Source: Hymenopus coronatus (taxonomy: Eukaryota > Arthropoda > Insecta > Mantodea > Hymenopodidae). From it: a stretch of DNA of 64,000 nt. The notes under the pieces were generated by a model. It had not been told where the DNA came from, searched no databases, and was given only the letters and a program-made list of their open reading frames with translations. Shown here piece by piece: positions 23,730 through 35,324 of the stretch. The translations under genes were made by a program, and so were the position numbers. How positions within the stretch are numbered: the stretch's first letter is position 1; the number at the start of each line of letters is the position of its first letter. The stretch lies in contig CM060892.1 in the NCBI GenBank assembly GCA_030762935.1, forward strand, positions 92,228,827 through 92,292,826, given 5' to 3'.

Positions 23730-24200
23730 TCACGAACAACATGTAAATCTTGAATTTTCTGAAGACCACTTCATTGTGGATGACTTTTGTATAACTGGTA
23801 AACCTTAAGAGATAGACAAAACCTTACAACATAGAAATAAAGAGCTCAAAAAACACATAATTTAAGTCATATGCAGTTTTTGAGGAGTTAGCCGTTTCCG
23901 AGGTATTCCTTGTTGTTGGTTTAAATTTAATACTGCTGTAACTTTTCTCAAACTTATTCATCTTTTCGTATCTCTTCTGTTTTACTCCTTTCCTTGGAAT
24001 GAGAACCGAATTTCAATTACACATTTAAATAATTTGAGTGTTAATTTAGTCTAGGGTTTTCCTTTATTCTACTTATAAGGAACTAAGTAATAAGACTACA
24101 TCTGGTATTTTTTATGTCTATTAGCATTATGAAAATAAAAGAATAAGCTATTGTAACACCATTTATTAGCAGAAAAGATAGGAAAATCATGTGAGTAAAG
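23730..24200 (-). repeat. R1 copy, 5' half only
   Basis: Starts in the AATCTTGAATTTTCTG block and runs through GGTAAACCTTAAGAGATAGA to the 5' end trace AAAATCATGTGAGTAAAG. Confidence 0.7.
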
Positions 24201-24781
24201 ACTCTTCTGAAAGTTTTATTGGGAATACATTGTTGTTATCTAAATAAGAATACCAAATGTTATTGAAAATGGATAATTACTTTGAAAGATACTAATTGTT
24301 TCAGGCATTTTATTATGTAAATATATTGTGCAATTAAAATGTAACACCGGCCTAAAAACTTCAGAAAATTGTTTGAAATTGTATGAGCTTTAAACCACAA
24401 AAACGTTACGCGTTGATACTTCAAAAAACATCCAGTACTGTATCATGATTTTCTTTAAAGCTCAGTAATTTTAAACCTCTTTTTTTTTGTAAAAATAATA
24501 CATTTTAAAAATTAATATTGGCCTTAAGATAATGTTGTCACTTGTAATATTACAATGGATACTTTTTCACATTCATGGAAATTTTAGTTGAACTTAGTTA
24601 GATCTTGAGATGTTTGGAGCATTTTGAAAATGAGAAAATGTAATTTTGAAAAACAGGCTGTTTTAAGAATGATCTTTCTGGGAAACTGATTTATTTTATT
24701 ACATTTAAATGACCATAAGCCGAAGCAAGGGGACATATAAATTCGATTCTCCATAGCTGCCAAAAAATCAAATGAAGTTTC
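24201..24781. other. AT-rich DNA, no supported gene
   Basis: Nothing recognised. Confidence 0.4.
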
Positions 24782-25062
24782 ATTTACGAACGCTCTTTAA
24801 CTACAGTATTTCTAAGCGTCCCATTCTATAGTGGGTGTAAAAATCTGCTTAGTTCTGCTCAGAGGTCCCTTTATCAGGCTGGAGTTTCTTTTACGTACCG
24901 TAAATCTACCTCACGGGACCAATTGCTTTACTTCCTTCCGAAGGAAGCCATGCTAAAAATCTTTACGCCCAAAAAAGTCCATCGTCCTCCGCTGGGTTTG
25001 AACTCGAGACCTTGGGTGTATGAAGTTAAAATCGTAACCATTACATCACGGAGGGCTACTGG
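24782..25062 (-). mobile_element. SINE family A, near full length
   Basis: Minus-strand head CCCTCCGTGATGTAATGGTT and box B GAGTTCAAACCCAGC, the GGACGATGGACTTTTTTGGG segment, and a 3' end at AGAGCGTTCGTAAATG. Confidence 0.85.
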
Positions 25063-25609
25063 CTGTCTAAAGGTTCTAACAATGTTTGAGATAAAAAAAA
25101 GCATCAGTTTACGAATTTTGACCGAATTAAGTAAAAACTTCACTTCCATTGTCTTTTAACCAAAGGGCAGAGAATAGAAATTAAACCAGCACAGTAAAAG
25201 GCCTGTATGCTCAGAGTAACCAAGTTTGTTTGGAAGACCTTGTGGGTTAAATCTGAATTTGACAGGACACTTCAGGCATAACTGATGGTAACATTACAGA
25301 AAGACAGTGGCACAATGTCGAACAGATAAGCAAAGCAGAGTCCCAGATTTTACAACATTATGCATATTCCAAATTTACCTGCATTTCTGACATGATAGAT
25401 TATTTATTTCATTTGGTACAAAAATTTCAAAACTTCATCTCTTCATCTAATACCAACCGTCCGTCTAATCCATACTACTGAAAGTATTTTCAACGTATTT
25501 CATTTACTTTTCTAGGTTCGCATCAGTGGGGTTCAAATTGAACATCCAATCTCTTCACATTTACATTCAAATGCTATGTCTCTTTTGCTCATATTAAATT
25601 TGTTCTTTT
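25063..25609. other. AT-rich DNA, no supported gene
   Basis: Nothing recognised. Confidence 0.4.
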
Positions 25610-25930
25610 TTATTTTGTTTCTTTATTCCTTCCAATAGCATATATATTTAGGAGGTAGAGGAACTGCTGCATTCTCCGCCGAAATTCCATGTCAATATTC
25701 CACCGGAAGTATATCTTTGAGGTCCCCTGAATAACAATTGTTTTCAAAAAAGGTGTGTGTCTGCATATATGTGTGAGAGAGGGAGAGTGAGAGAGAGCTG
25801 CATAGGTCATCTCCCAAATATCAGATAAATACAAATCTTTCTATTTAATGTCAATATCGCGCCAAGATGCGACACAAAGATTTTCAAGAAAAGCTGTTAC
25901 TCCAAGTCACATGGGATATTTTTTGGAATG
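25610..25930 (-). repeat. Degenerate R1 copy, 3' part
   Basis: Worn match to the terminal palindrome, GATTTCACC-like, AGGTCCCCTGAATA and GCGACACAAAGATTTTCAAG blocks. Confidence 0.55.
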
Positions 25931-26198
25931 TTTAATATTCAAGACAATATCTTTATTAATTTTGAATATCATTCAGTATGTTTAATAGTATTTTGCTTTG
26001 AATTTGTTTGTTGTTGCGCCAATTTGTAATATTTTATTACAAATATAGCTGTATTGTCTTGACTTAGCTACAGCGGAGATGTATGTAACTTCTTGGATCT
26101 TTTGGCCATTGACAAAAACGCTTGCATAAGACTACATCTACTATATCACACGGGTAAATCCGCAAGAAAAGCGGATAGGTACCGTGGTGATTTGCCCC

Positions 26199-26218
26199 CG
26201 CCCGAGTACACTCGGGCG
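26199..26218 (+). promoter_or_regulatory. Perfect hairpin in the CR1 leader
   Basis: CGCCCGAGTACACTCGGGCG is a perfect 20-nt inverted repeat (9-bp arms around AC), within a leader much richer in GC than the flanks. A role in translation or RNP assembly is a guess. Confidence 0.7.
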
Positions 26219-26462
26219 ACTAGTTCCTGCTCCTGGCTCCTGGCTCCTGGCGCGTGACAACAACACCGAGTGTTGAGTTGCATTCCTGTTCATTCTGGTT
26301 TGGGATCTCGAGCAGTGCGGACGTACCAGTGGGAGGTAGCAGCAGAACAATGGGTGTGGATCTGGTTGTTTACCGTGCGAGGGTAGGAATGTGGTCGGGC
26401 AGGCGACCGCGGAAAGCAGGTAGAGGGGCGATTGGAGCTACGGAAACTACAATTATTATTTT

Positions 26463-27551
26463 ATGGCTTTTGTATTACTAGCCCTGTTTGTGATAGGAGG
26501 AGTTGAAATAAATCCAGGACCTGTAGGAGATGAAAGATGTGGAAGCTGCAACAAAGCACTGAGGATCGGACTTCTTTGTATTTCATGCGCGAGATGGTAC
26601 CATTTTGGCTGTCAAAAAATTAAGAGAGAACAGAACATAGAAGAAAACTGGTCATGTAAGGACTGCAGGAGAGATGTGACCGTCACCGCAAATGACAAAA
26701 AATTGGAGTAGTTGCAGGAGGAACTACAAGGCTTACACGACAAGCTGAAAACAGCGGAAGATATTGTTTTTTTAATTTTTTTTTTTTATAAAACAGTAAC
26801 GGAGTCTGATCAGGACTCCGGTACTGTATCCCTATTTACATTTCCCCCCGTAGGTTTTACTGATTTTACTGTTTCTTTTACAAACATATAACACCCATGC
26901 CCAAGGCGGGACTCGAACCCACGATCCCCTGCCCACGAAGCACCAAAGCGAGACGCTTTAGCGAGCGTGGCCATGGGGACCGGCATTATTCGGAAGCTTA
27001 AAGAAGAAAACCGCTTACTGAGGGAGACACGGGAAGATGCCCTAAAGAAAGAGGAGAAACCATGTTTGATCATCGGCGACTCTATCGTTAGACACGCGGG
27101 AACTACAAATGCAAAGGTAGCTTGTTATCCTGGCATAAAGACTGACGGCCTTCTGAGGGAAATTGAGAAGAAGCGAGAGGAGGAAGAAAGCAACTACCGG
27201 ACCATCGTATTACACGTTGGAAGTAATGACCTACGAAGGAGTTCTGACTGTGTGATGGGAGACATGTATGATTTAGTTAAGAAGACAAAAGCACTGTTTC
27301 CCTCAGCAAACATTGTCATCAGTGGAGTTTTGAGGCGACGCGATATCAACTGGAGGAAGGTAATGCAGGTAAACGACGCGTTTTCATGGGTGGCTGAACG
27401 ACTGGATGTGCAGTTTGTGGACTCAAATTCGTGGATTGACGACTGGGACTATGGACGGGATGGTGTTCACCTAAACAGAAGAGGAACTTCAAAGTTGGCA
27501 GCATTGTTCGCGAGGGTATCCGAGTGGAGCGGTGTCACCGGGCAGCACTGA
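26463..27551 (+). pseudogene. CR1 ORF1: 2A-like leader, PHD finger, SGNH esterase; SINE-interrupted
   Basis: The ATG at 26463 is the first in frame; the frame is open upstream only to a TAG at 26421. Residues 1-12 are hydrophobic and lead into GGVEINPGP (about residues 12-20), close to the 2A consensus DxExNPGP with Gly for the first Asp. Cysteines follow in a PHD-like pattern, C-x2-C, C-x2-C, H-x2-C, C-x2-C (about residues 25-75). A TAG at 26709 then interrupts a predicted coiled coil rich in L, E and K, and a minus-strand SINE (26766-26983) splits it again. Beyond the SINE, the same frame resumes from about 26984 to the TGA at 27549 and encodes an SGNH/GDSL esterase: GDS (27076-27084), VGSND, and DGVHLN for the Asp/His pair. 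ORF1 proteins of this type bind the element's RNA; the esterase role is unclear. The ATG at 26967 lies inside the SINE and is not a real start. Confidence 0.85.
26766..26983 (-). mobile_element. SINE family B inserted in CR1 ORF1
   Basis: Reads in reverse as GCCGGTCCCCATGGCC, box B GGGTTCGAGTCCCGCC, GGCATGGGTGTTATATG, the hairpin CCGGAGTCCTGATCAGACTCC and an A-rich tail (T-run at 26766-26790). The coding frames on both sides join in the same phase around ATATT/ATTC, so the SINE came in after the element. A short ATATT/ATTATT duplication is possible but not clean. Confidence 0.88.
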
Positions 27552-27584
27552 CAACGGCTTCGGGGAAGCGACGATTCTCAGGTA

Positions 27585-30324
27585 GGGGCACATTCCTTAA
27601 GGCTATTGCAGGTAAATTGCTGAAGCATCATAAACAAAACATTAGAATTTTGGAATTTAATGGAAATAAATAACCCAAATGTGATTATAGGTACGGAGTC
27701 ATGGCTCAGTGTTGATATTAATGACGCGGAGATATTTAGATCAGATTACAGGGAGTTTAGGAGGGACAGGGAAAGAAGGGGAGGGGCAATTTTATTTGTA
27801 CCAAGTTAGAGTTAAGCAGTAAGATATTGTGGGTGGAAGAAGACGTAGAAATGATGGCAATTGAAATTATCGATCACGAAAACGAAACAAATAACATTAC
27901 ATTAATAGCGTATTACAGACCACCTGGCGAAACTAACTTTAAAACTCTTCATAAATTAGTGGAAAAAATTTCTTCGGAAACGGGAAAAAATGTTGTTTTA
28001 GCAGGAGATCTAAATTTGTCAAACGTGAACTGGAATGGGCAGTTATTAGGAGGCGAAGCTCAATGTGTTGTTAACCTTCTGGTTTGGGATCATGGGTTTT
28101 CGCAGGTAGTCAAAACAGATACCCGGAAATCGGCTGTATTGGACGTGTTTCTATGCAGACCTGAGTCATTGTTTAGCGCATGTGTGGTTTTGCCAGGAAT
28201 AAGTGACCACAGATGTGTACAATTAGACATAAACTGGAAGGTGCGAAACGGGTTTGAAGAACAGGAAATTATTAGTTTTAACTTCTGCAGAGCAGACGTA
28301 GATGGAATTCAGACTTTTCTCAAAAACCAATTTTGCCTGTTTGTAAAATCTGCAACAAATGTAGATGCAGCATGGGATAGTTTCAAAATACTTATTTCGG
28401 AATCAATAAAGAAATACGTTCCATACAAAGTTATCAAACAAAATAATGATCCAGAATATTATACAAGATCCATCAGAATACTTAAAGAAAGTCTAGACGC
28501 GCGTTTCATAAACGGAAGAAGTCAGATTGGCATTTTAACAGATATAAAGAATTAGTTAAACATTTGAAAGACGAAACGTTGCAAGCCCAGGAGCGGTTCT
28601 TAGAACAAATTCTTAGCGGGACCAATAATAGTTGGAAATCTTTTTACAATTATGCAAGTAGACGCAGGGGAAATAAACTTGGCATACCAGAACTCAAAGA
28701 AAATGGAATTGCCATATTGAACGATAAGGAAAAAGCGAACGCATTAAATTCACATTTAGTATCTGTTTTTAACAAAAACGGATTATAATTATAAATTGGA
28801 AATTGAGGATAGTGGAAATTCCGTTTTTCAAATAATGGCATCCAAATTGCGCAGAAGGATCAGAATGTTGCAAAATCGAAAGTCGAGGGGGCCTGATAAT
28901 ATACTAAAAATTGGAGGGGAATCCATGATTCCGTACCTAATGCTTTTATTTAATATGTCAATAAATAACTGTGCCTTACCGGAAGACTGGAAAACCGCGA
29001 TTGTAGTTCCAATTCATAAAGGGGGAAATAAAACAGGATTAAATAACTATCGACCAGTCAGCCTAACTTCAGTAGTGTGCAAATTTATGGAACATTTAAT
29101 TGTGGAATATATACGGGAGGAATTAGAAAACAAAAAGTGGTTCAATAAAGCGCAACATGGGTTTAGACATGGATACTCGTGTGAAAGCCAGATAACGTCA
29201 TTATTTCAAGATTTAGCAGAGGAAGTGGATGCAGGGGGAAGAACACATGCAGTGGTGATAGATTTTTCCAAACTTTTGATGTTGTATCATATAATTTACT
29301 TATCCAGAAGCTAACTGCTACAGGAATTGATAAACGCGTAGTTCTATGGGTTAAAAAAATTTTGGAAGGAAGATCGCAAAGGGTAAAAGTAGGCAAGGAG
29401 CTATCTGAAAGGGATATGGTAAACTCAGGCGTACCCCAAGGCTCAGTACTGGGGCCGTTACTTTCTCTTATTTTTTTAAATGACATAACTGTTAATACAG
29501 AATGCCAGATAAAATTGTTTGCAGACGATTGTATTATTTACAATAAAATTAGAAATGTTGAAGATGAGACTGCTCTTCAGGGTGATTTAAATGAAATTAG
29601 TGATTGGGCTGCTGCAAATAAAATGAAAATTAACGCTGGCAAAAGTAAGTCAATTGCATTTAACAGATCTGGGGAAAAAATTCTGCAAAACTATCACATG
29701 GGTGGGGAAAAAATTCCACAGGTGGACAGCTGCAAACACTTGGGAGTTTACTTGGCGAGTAACGCTGGATGGGACGAGCAGATAAATTCGGTATCTAAGA
29801 AAGCGTGGAAAACACTGCGCTTCTTAATGAGGATTTTAAAAAGGGGGAGTGCAAAGTCCATGGAAATCGCGTACAAGTCCTTAGTGCAGCCGGTCATGGA
29901 ATTTGGAGTAACTTGTTTGGACCCGTATAGGGTAAATCAAATTGATTCGTTAGAAAAGATCCAGAAAAGGGCTATAAAATTCATAAAAAGGGGTAAATAT
30001 TTTGGGCCTCCAAACGCTGAGGAGATAAAATGGCAGCCGTTGAAAGTTAGGCGTGAGAAACAGAGGTTGTACGCTTTATTTAAAGCTTACGCTGGCTTAA
30101 ACGCATGGGAGGACGTTACTGACAAACTGGAAAACCCAACTTACTATGCACGAAACGATCATCCGTTCAAAATTAAGGGTAGAAGATACAGAACTGACGT
30201 GGGAAAGTTCTCCTTTGTAAATAGAACCATAAAAGACTGGAATGAATTGCCTGGAGCAGCCTTTCGGGGTTGTCCCCTGTGTCTGAAGAAATTTAGGAAA
30301 AATCTTGATATTAATGTTGGATAA
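27585..30324 (+). pseudogene. CR1 ORF2: AP endonuclease and reverse transcriptase, four frameshifts
   Basis: The frame begins right after the ORF1 TGA (27549-27551), in the same phase and without an ATG. Endonuclease blocks are LQVNC-stop-SI (TGA at 27621-27623 where Arg is usual), IIGTESWLS, AYYRPPG, AGDLNLSNVNW and SDHRCVQLDI. RT blocks are SRGPDN, NYRPVSLTSV, KAQHGFRHGYSCESQ, VVIDFS (motif A, broken just after it), SGVPQGSVLGPLL (motif B), LFADDC (motif C, both catalytic Asp present) and CKHLGVYL (thumb side). The C-terminus holds IKDWNELP. Single-base shifts fall near 27800, 28515, 28790 and 29275, so no complete protein is made. The enzyme nicks target DNA and copies element RNA at the nick. 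The good motif preservation points to a fairly recent death. Confidence 0.9.
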
Positions 30325-30582
30325 TTTTTGTAAATATTCCTTAAATGAAATGCTTGTGATTTCATATTGTTGTAAATACAAGTGTTAAATTGGTTGGTGA
30401 TTCTAATTATGAAATTAATTAATCAAGAATTGAGAGAAAAATTAATGTTTTCATATTTGTGTAAATAACTATCATATCTAGCTTACAAAGCCATAAACTG
30501 GCAGCTGTGATTTATTGTTTATATATCTTGCATACATATATAGCTCTGCCACCGGGTGATATCCACTTGCAGAGAAAAACAA

Positions 30583-30628
30583 ACACACACACACGCACAC
30601 ACGCACACGCACACGCACACACACACAT
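30583..30628. repeat. (CA)n tract at the CR1 3' end
   Basis: CA units with several CG variants, placed just after the CR1 3' UTR. It may be part of the element's tail. Confidence 0.9.
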
Positions 30629-30779
30629 TCTATTTAAAGAAACTTAAAATAACAACCAATGGCTTTTACAAATGCAAATAAATATTGATAATATCTTTCC
30701 AACCCAAACAGTTATTACGCGACCCACGAAGCGTCCGTCTACCACGAGGATGACGCCAACAGTGGTCCTTCTCAAAATT

Positions 30780-31200
30780 ATTTTACCATTCCGTGTACAC
30801 TACACGTACTATGTACATAATGTACAGAGAAGGTATTATATCTATCCAAAATTCGATGTCGAGATTTCGCTGGAAAGTTATGTTTTGAGGCTCCTAAATC
30901 CAAAAAACCAACTCTAGAAAAAGGTTCGTATATGTATGTATGTATGTGTGGACAGCTTAGCTCAAAAACTAGAAGACCGTTAAATACCAAACTTGGTATT
31001 TAAGTTTATCAACTTCCGAAGATGCTACACGACGATTTTCAAGCAAGTACCTACACCCCAAGCCACCCTTTACAGAAAAATATTTTTGAAACTTTTCTTT
31101 TCTCAAATATGGCTCTTAAGATTTTGATTAAAATGTCATATTAAAGATATTTGAATGATAAGTAATATGTATATCTTGAATTATCTGGGAGCAGCTTCGG
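30780..31200 (-). repeat. R1 copy, 3' half, minus orientation
   Basis: Terminal block TACACGTACTATGTACATAA at 30802, ATTCGATGTCGAGATTTCGC, then internal blocks to ATGTATATCTTGAATTATC. Confidence 0.78.
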
Positions 31201-31312
31201 ACCCTTTTCTAAAGATGCCATTTTTTTTTAATTCAGGAGTTATATTTCTGGGGAAATCTGGACATGGCATTTTGGGCGGAGTACAATACCTTTTCTACCT
31301 ACTATGCCAGAG
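31201..31312 (+). repeat. R1 3' fragment
   Basis: Plus-orientation trace: GGGGAAATCTGGACATGGCA and GTACAATACCTTTTCTACC, back to back with the preceding copy. Confidence 0.55.
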
Positions 31313-31454
31313 TACTATACCGATGGTAATGTGTTTTCGTATGAATGGTTTATAGAAGTAAAATAATGATAATGGGTAACAGAAACTAAGTGAATATAAC
31401 ACATTTTTAGTTATTAGCTTGTTTATTTATTTACATTTCAACGCACAGAAAAAC

Positions 31455-31692
31455 CTGGGTTCGCGCTTTGCATGACTGAATAGACCACTCGCCTCTCACC
31501 CACATGGCCCGGGTTTGATCCCAAGCGACCGCATGTGAGATTTTTGGTGGACAAAGCGGAGCAGAGGCAGGGATTCTCCGGTTTCCCCCACCATCACATG
31601 CCGCCGGTGTTCCAAGTTCATTTCATGTATCATTAGTGTCATTCACTGTGGTACCATAGGAGTAAAATTAGGCATTAAACACCATAAAAGAA
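31455..31692 (+). mobile_element. SINE family C, near full length
   Basis: Head with box A-like ATGACTGAATAGACCACTC and box B GGGTTTGATCCCAAGC. Then CATGTGAGATTTTTGGTGG, ACAAAGCGGAG, TTCTCCGGTTTCCCCCACC, a 3' segment AGTGTCATTCACTGTGGTAC and TTAGGCATTAAACACCATAA. Confidence 0.85.
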
Positions 31693-31889
31693 ACATAAAC
31701 GCTAGACGTAGTCAAATATTTTTTTTCCTTGTTTTCATTTTTATAGGCCCCTTCAACACTATGGTAATACCGAGGGCTTTGACTTAAGAAACAACGTTCT
31801 TAACGTTGACTGTAGGTTCTTGAACATTGGGTTTAAAATCAATTTCTTTACTTCAAACACACGCACATTCGCTGACACATACATACTTC

Positions 31890-32580
31890 CAGTGTCTGTG
31901 AAGGGTAGGGAATGACTCCGGTTAAGGAAAAAACGTGGTACTTATTAGATTTCCAAGCAAATCCTCCATCACAAACTGCCCTTTGCATGGAAAGACTTTT
32001 GAAATGTTTACTTTAATCAAAATGACTTATCAATTTTAATTAAAATACCGTATATTAAAGAATTTTTAAATCACAAATAAACTGTATATTTTGAATTGTT
32101 AGGAAATAGCCTCTGAAGACCTCTTTATTCTGGATGAATTTTACATAACTGGTAAACCGTAAGAAATAGATAAAAACTTACTACACTTAAAATGCAGATA
32201 TCCTTAAAACATATAATTTATGTCATATAGCTTTGCTTGAAGAGCTGACCGTTTAGAGATACCCCTTTATTGATTTCAATTTTAAACTATCTAATTTTAC
32301 TCAAACGGAAAGCCCCTTTTCGTTTTACCTCTCTTGTTTTACTGCTGCTCATGCAATGCAAATTGAGCTTAAATAATTTCACATAGTAACCGATTTTAAT
32401 ATATTTGACTATTGCTTTAGTCTGTGTATTCCCTTGTTTCACTTCTACTTACAACGAAGCAAGTAAAATAAGACCAATTCTGCTAATGTTTACTCATTAG
32501 TATGATGTAAAAAAGAATCTTTGTAGTGTGTATATTGAACAGCTAGAGCATGTTATGTGAATAGAACACATCAGACTTGG
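31890..32580 (-). repeat. R1 copy, minus orientation, 3'-truncated
   Basis: From TTTCCAAGCAAATCCTCC through GGTAAACCGTAAGAAATAGA to the 5' block complement TTATGTGAATAGAACACATC. Confidence 0.8.
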
Positions 32581-33430
32581 TCTTCACATAATAAATATTT
32601 TACAGTATTTTCTTAACCAACATTCGCTGTTGTAAAATGTTTGCATATTTTGAAGTTTTCAGTAAGATTTCATCTCCTTTAAATAAACAATGTATTTATA
32701 GCTGCATTTTAAATGATGTGGGTGCTAAGAAAATGCCTACTTGTTATTTCTGTGCCTCGTATCTATATTTTATTGCTTCTTTTATGTGGCTGCGCTGCCA
32801 TTATGTTTCACCTATTCTTCTTCCCAGTCATTATTTCAATATGCTTTCGCCTAGGGCTTCGTTTTCTTTCTCTTAAATTCTTCTCTAAAAATATTATCCA
32901 TGGCTGCAGCTTCAATTTACTCCCGTGATTAAGATTTCTTGCAGCTTACTTTCGGGACGTAAAATATAATGGAGATTGATTAAAGGCATCAGTTTAAAAT
33001 TTTCTAGAAATAGCTCCCTTGATGCCATTTAGTCTCCCAGTCGATAATTTATCACTGGAGATAGTAGTGCATGTGCTACCTTTTCTTAAGAAGTAACTTA
33101 CTTAGCATCCTCTTCCGAAGATATCAAAGCTGTAATTAACTTCCATGATCCTGCTGATTATATATCCGATATTAAACTCACATGACCTTCTATACCTCTT
33201 CAGCAACAAACTATTCTTAAGCTTATTTTTCTACTTTAGTTAAGCGAACACCGAGATGCTAGAAGTCATTTTCTAAAATATTAAAGCAAGAACTTTGATT
33301 ATTTGCACCATCAATATATAACGTTATTCTGGGTCCATTAATTAATTTATATCAATTTTATTGGCAAAATTCAAAATCGATCTTCTCGAAAGATATCGCA
33401 CCCAAAGTGCTATTGTTTAAAACTAAACAG
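32581..33430. other. AT-rich DNA with a short R1 trace
   Basis: 33165-33260 matches the R1 5' end in plus orientation (ACTCACATGACCTTCTATAC). The open frames at 32637-32928 are hydrophobic, overlap one another and resemble nothing known. Confidence 0.4.
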
Positions 33431-33449
33431 CCCTTAATACCTTTTTAAC

Positions 33450-34325
33450 AAATGCCTCTTTTTCGAATCCAAAGTCGAGAACCACTGGGCGTCAGCAAGA
33501 GTGTACAGGGTGTCGTTAATGCATGGGAAGGGGAAACAGCCCTTATTGTATTCAGCTTTCTGTAGTCCACGCATTCTTCTTGTTAGTATTCTTCACCAAG
33601 ACTACACGAGAGCACCAAGGGCTATTCCATATCCTCCAAAATGTGTTGCACTACTTCTGGTTTCGACAGGGGAATACGTACTGTTTGTTGACAGATAGGT
33701 CGCGCAACTCCGGTGCCGATGATGTGGAGCACTCGGTCAGTGTGCCCATAAACGTCATTCCCGTCGCTGAAGATGGACTGGCATAAGTTGAGCAGATGTT
33801 GGACCTCCTTCAGTTGTGAACATCAGATGGGCAGTGGATCTCGTCAGCATGTTCTTTCAGTTGGGGACCCAGGCCCCTCGACGGTGCTAGATGTTGGGTT
33901 TCATCGCATGGCGTTATAGTAACAGCTGGCTCGTACTTCCCTAACTGTATCCCGACCTGTATGTTCTGGTCGGTGTCCCTCGGGTTCAGCACAGGTACTT
34001 TCTCTCGCAGAGCAAGAATGTTCGGGTAACACAAGAGCCCGTGTAGTGATGTCTTCCGGTCCAATACTAATTTACTTAACTTTCGGCCTCCATCACCTCA
34101 CTTTTCACTGGTACAGTACATTGCTGTTCAGGATCATCCTGGAGATCCTAATATGTTCTTGTGCGCTCTTCTGCAACAGTTCATTTCGCAAAATCCTCTG
34201 GCCGACGTTGACCGTCACCTCACAGATCCCAAGGGCATTCAATCCCAGTAACAAATCCTCGGTCATCCTCGTAACGAATATTATTAGCCTCACATTGCTC
34301 ACTCCCAACTTCATCTCAAGCAGAG
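33450..34325 (-). pseudogene. Gypsy pol remnant: protease end and RT start
   Basis: Minus-strand pieces in different frames read MTEDLLLGLNALGIC (like the MxEDxLLGLDxL block at the end of Gypsy retropepsins), then VLNPRDTDQNIQVGIQLGKY in the pro-RT linker. GTGVARPICQQTVRIPLSK and VVQHILEDME match the RT entry region, and FPCINDTLYTLADAQWFSTL with D matches the first RT motifs. These are the expected order for Ty3/Gypsy pol. Stops and at least three frameshifts separate them. The catalytic YxDD region is absent because the element is truncated. Confidence 0.75.
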
Positions 34326-35025
34326 CCTCCTTCTCTACGGGTAAGATATGGCCTTGTTGTAGCTGTCTGGGATTTGTGTCTGATTACAGGCAGGGCTGCA
34401 CCTCTGCCTATTGAGTATCCGATATAGTTTCCCTTGTATCCAACCGACAATCGTTTACTCTTCCATCCAAGACACGTAGGGTCACTCGAGGGAGTGGCAA
34501 AGTCTGGCTCGGCGTCATCCTCGCCGCGCCGGTATTTACCCTTTTTCCGGCTGCTCATCATCTTGGTGTGGACAGTACTGAACTAGGTCACCTGCTGGCC
34601 ACACCTCAGCACACATTATCTGAAGGTCATCATTGACTGTGGGTTGCATCTCTCTCCCGCTCTTAGCTAAATACTCCTGGTCCTCGAGGTTGGTGCAACT
34701 GTCGTCTTGGCCGCCTCTATTCCGATTGCTGTGTTAACGAGTAAGATTCGTTTTATAGTCGCCAAACATTAGGCATTGTGTATCTCGGCGTTAAGAACCC
34801 CGTCGAAGCAGGAGTAAACAGCTTCTTAGGGCAATGATGAAGGACTTTGTTCCCAAGCTGTTCAATGGCTGGGGCGAACTCCAGCATCGTCTCACCTTAC
34901 TGTTGCAGCCTCGTCTTAAGCTGACTGCGATAGGCCGCAGTGGTTCTGGAGGGAATCCCAGATCTTCCCGGAATTCGCCGACTTCAAGATTGTATTTAAT
35001 ACTTCTAAGGTCCGTCTCCGGAGGC

Positions 35026-35324
35026 AAAAAAATGTAAGTGGTGTGTTATTTATGAACGCTCTGTAACTACTGTGATCCTCAGCGTCTCATTCTAAATTGG
35101 ACGTGAAAGACCGCTTAATTTTGCTCAGAAGCACCTCTATCACGCTTGAGGTTCTTTTAAGTGCCGTAAATCTACGACACGGGACAAACGGCTTTACTTC
35201 CGTTCCAATGGAAGCCATACTAAGGATTTTTACATCCGAAAAAATCCATCGTCCTCCGCCCGGTTTGAACCCGCGATCTTGGGTATATGAAGTTAACATG
35301 GTAACATTACACCACGGAAGGCAA
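35026..35324 (-). mobile_element. SINE family A with target duplication, inside Gypsy fragment
   Basis: The complete minus-oriented SINE has its head at the right (CTTCCGTGGTGTAATGTTAC, box B CGGGTTCAAACCGGGC). It is flanked by TCTCCGGAGGC (35015-35025) and TCCCCGGAGGC (35325-35335), an 11-bp target duplication with one mismatch. It therefore moved by target-primed reverse transcription after the Gypsy element was in place. Confidence 0.88.

Larger units (their letters stand above)
26150..30630 (+). mobile_element. CR1/L2-superfamily non-LTR retrotransposon, near full length
   Basis: A GC-richer 5' leader (about 26150-26462) precedes a two-ORF element: ORF1 with 2A-like motif, PHD-type finger and SGNH esterase; ORF2 with endonuclease and reverse transcriptase. 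The ORF2 stop is at 30322-30324. The 3' UTR runs to about 30575 and meets a CA-rich tract at 30583-30627 rather than a poly(A) tail. This combination is known from CR1/L2-type elements. The copy is dead: a SINE and an in-frame stop break ORF1, and one stop and four frameshifts break ORF2. No target duplication was identified, and the outer borders are estimates from composition. Confidence 0.85.

Noticed and set aside
26967..26990. ATG at 26967 as the start of the esterase protein
   Set aside because: It lies inside the inserted SINE; the esterase frame belongs to the CR1 ORF1 that starts at 26463.
32637..32928. Overlapping hydrophobic frames as a small membrane protein
   Set aside because: Two frames of the same AT-rich stretch overlap, with no homology and no context.
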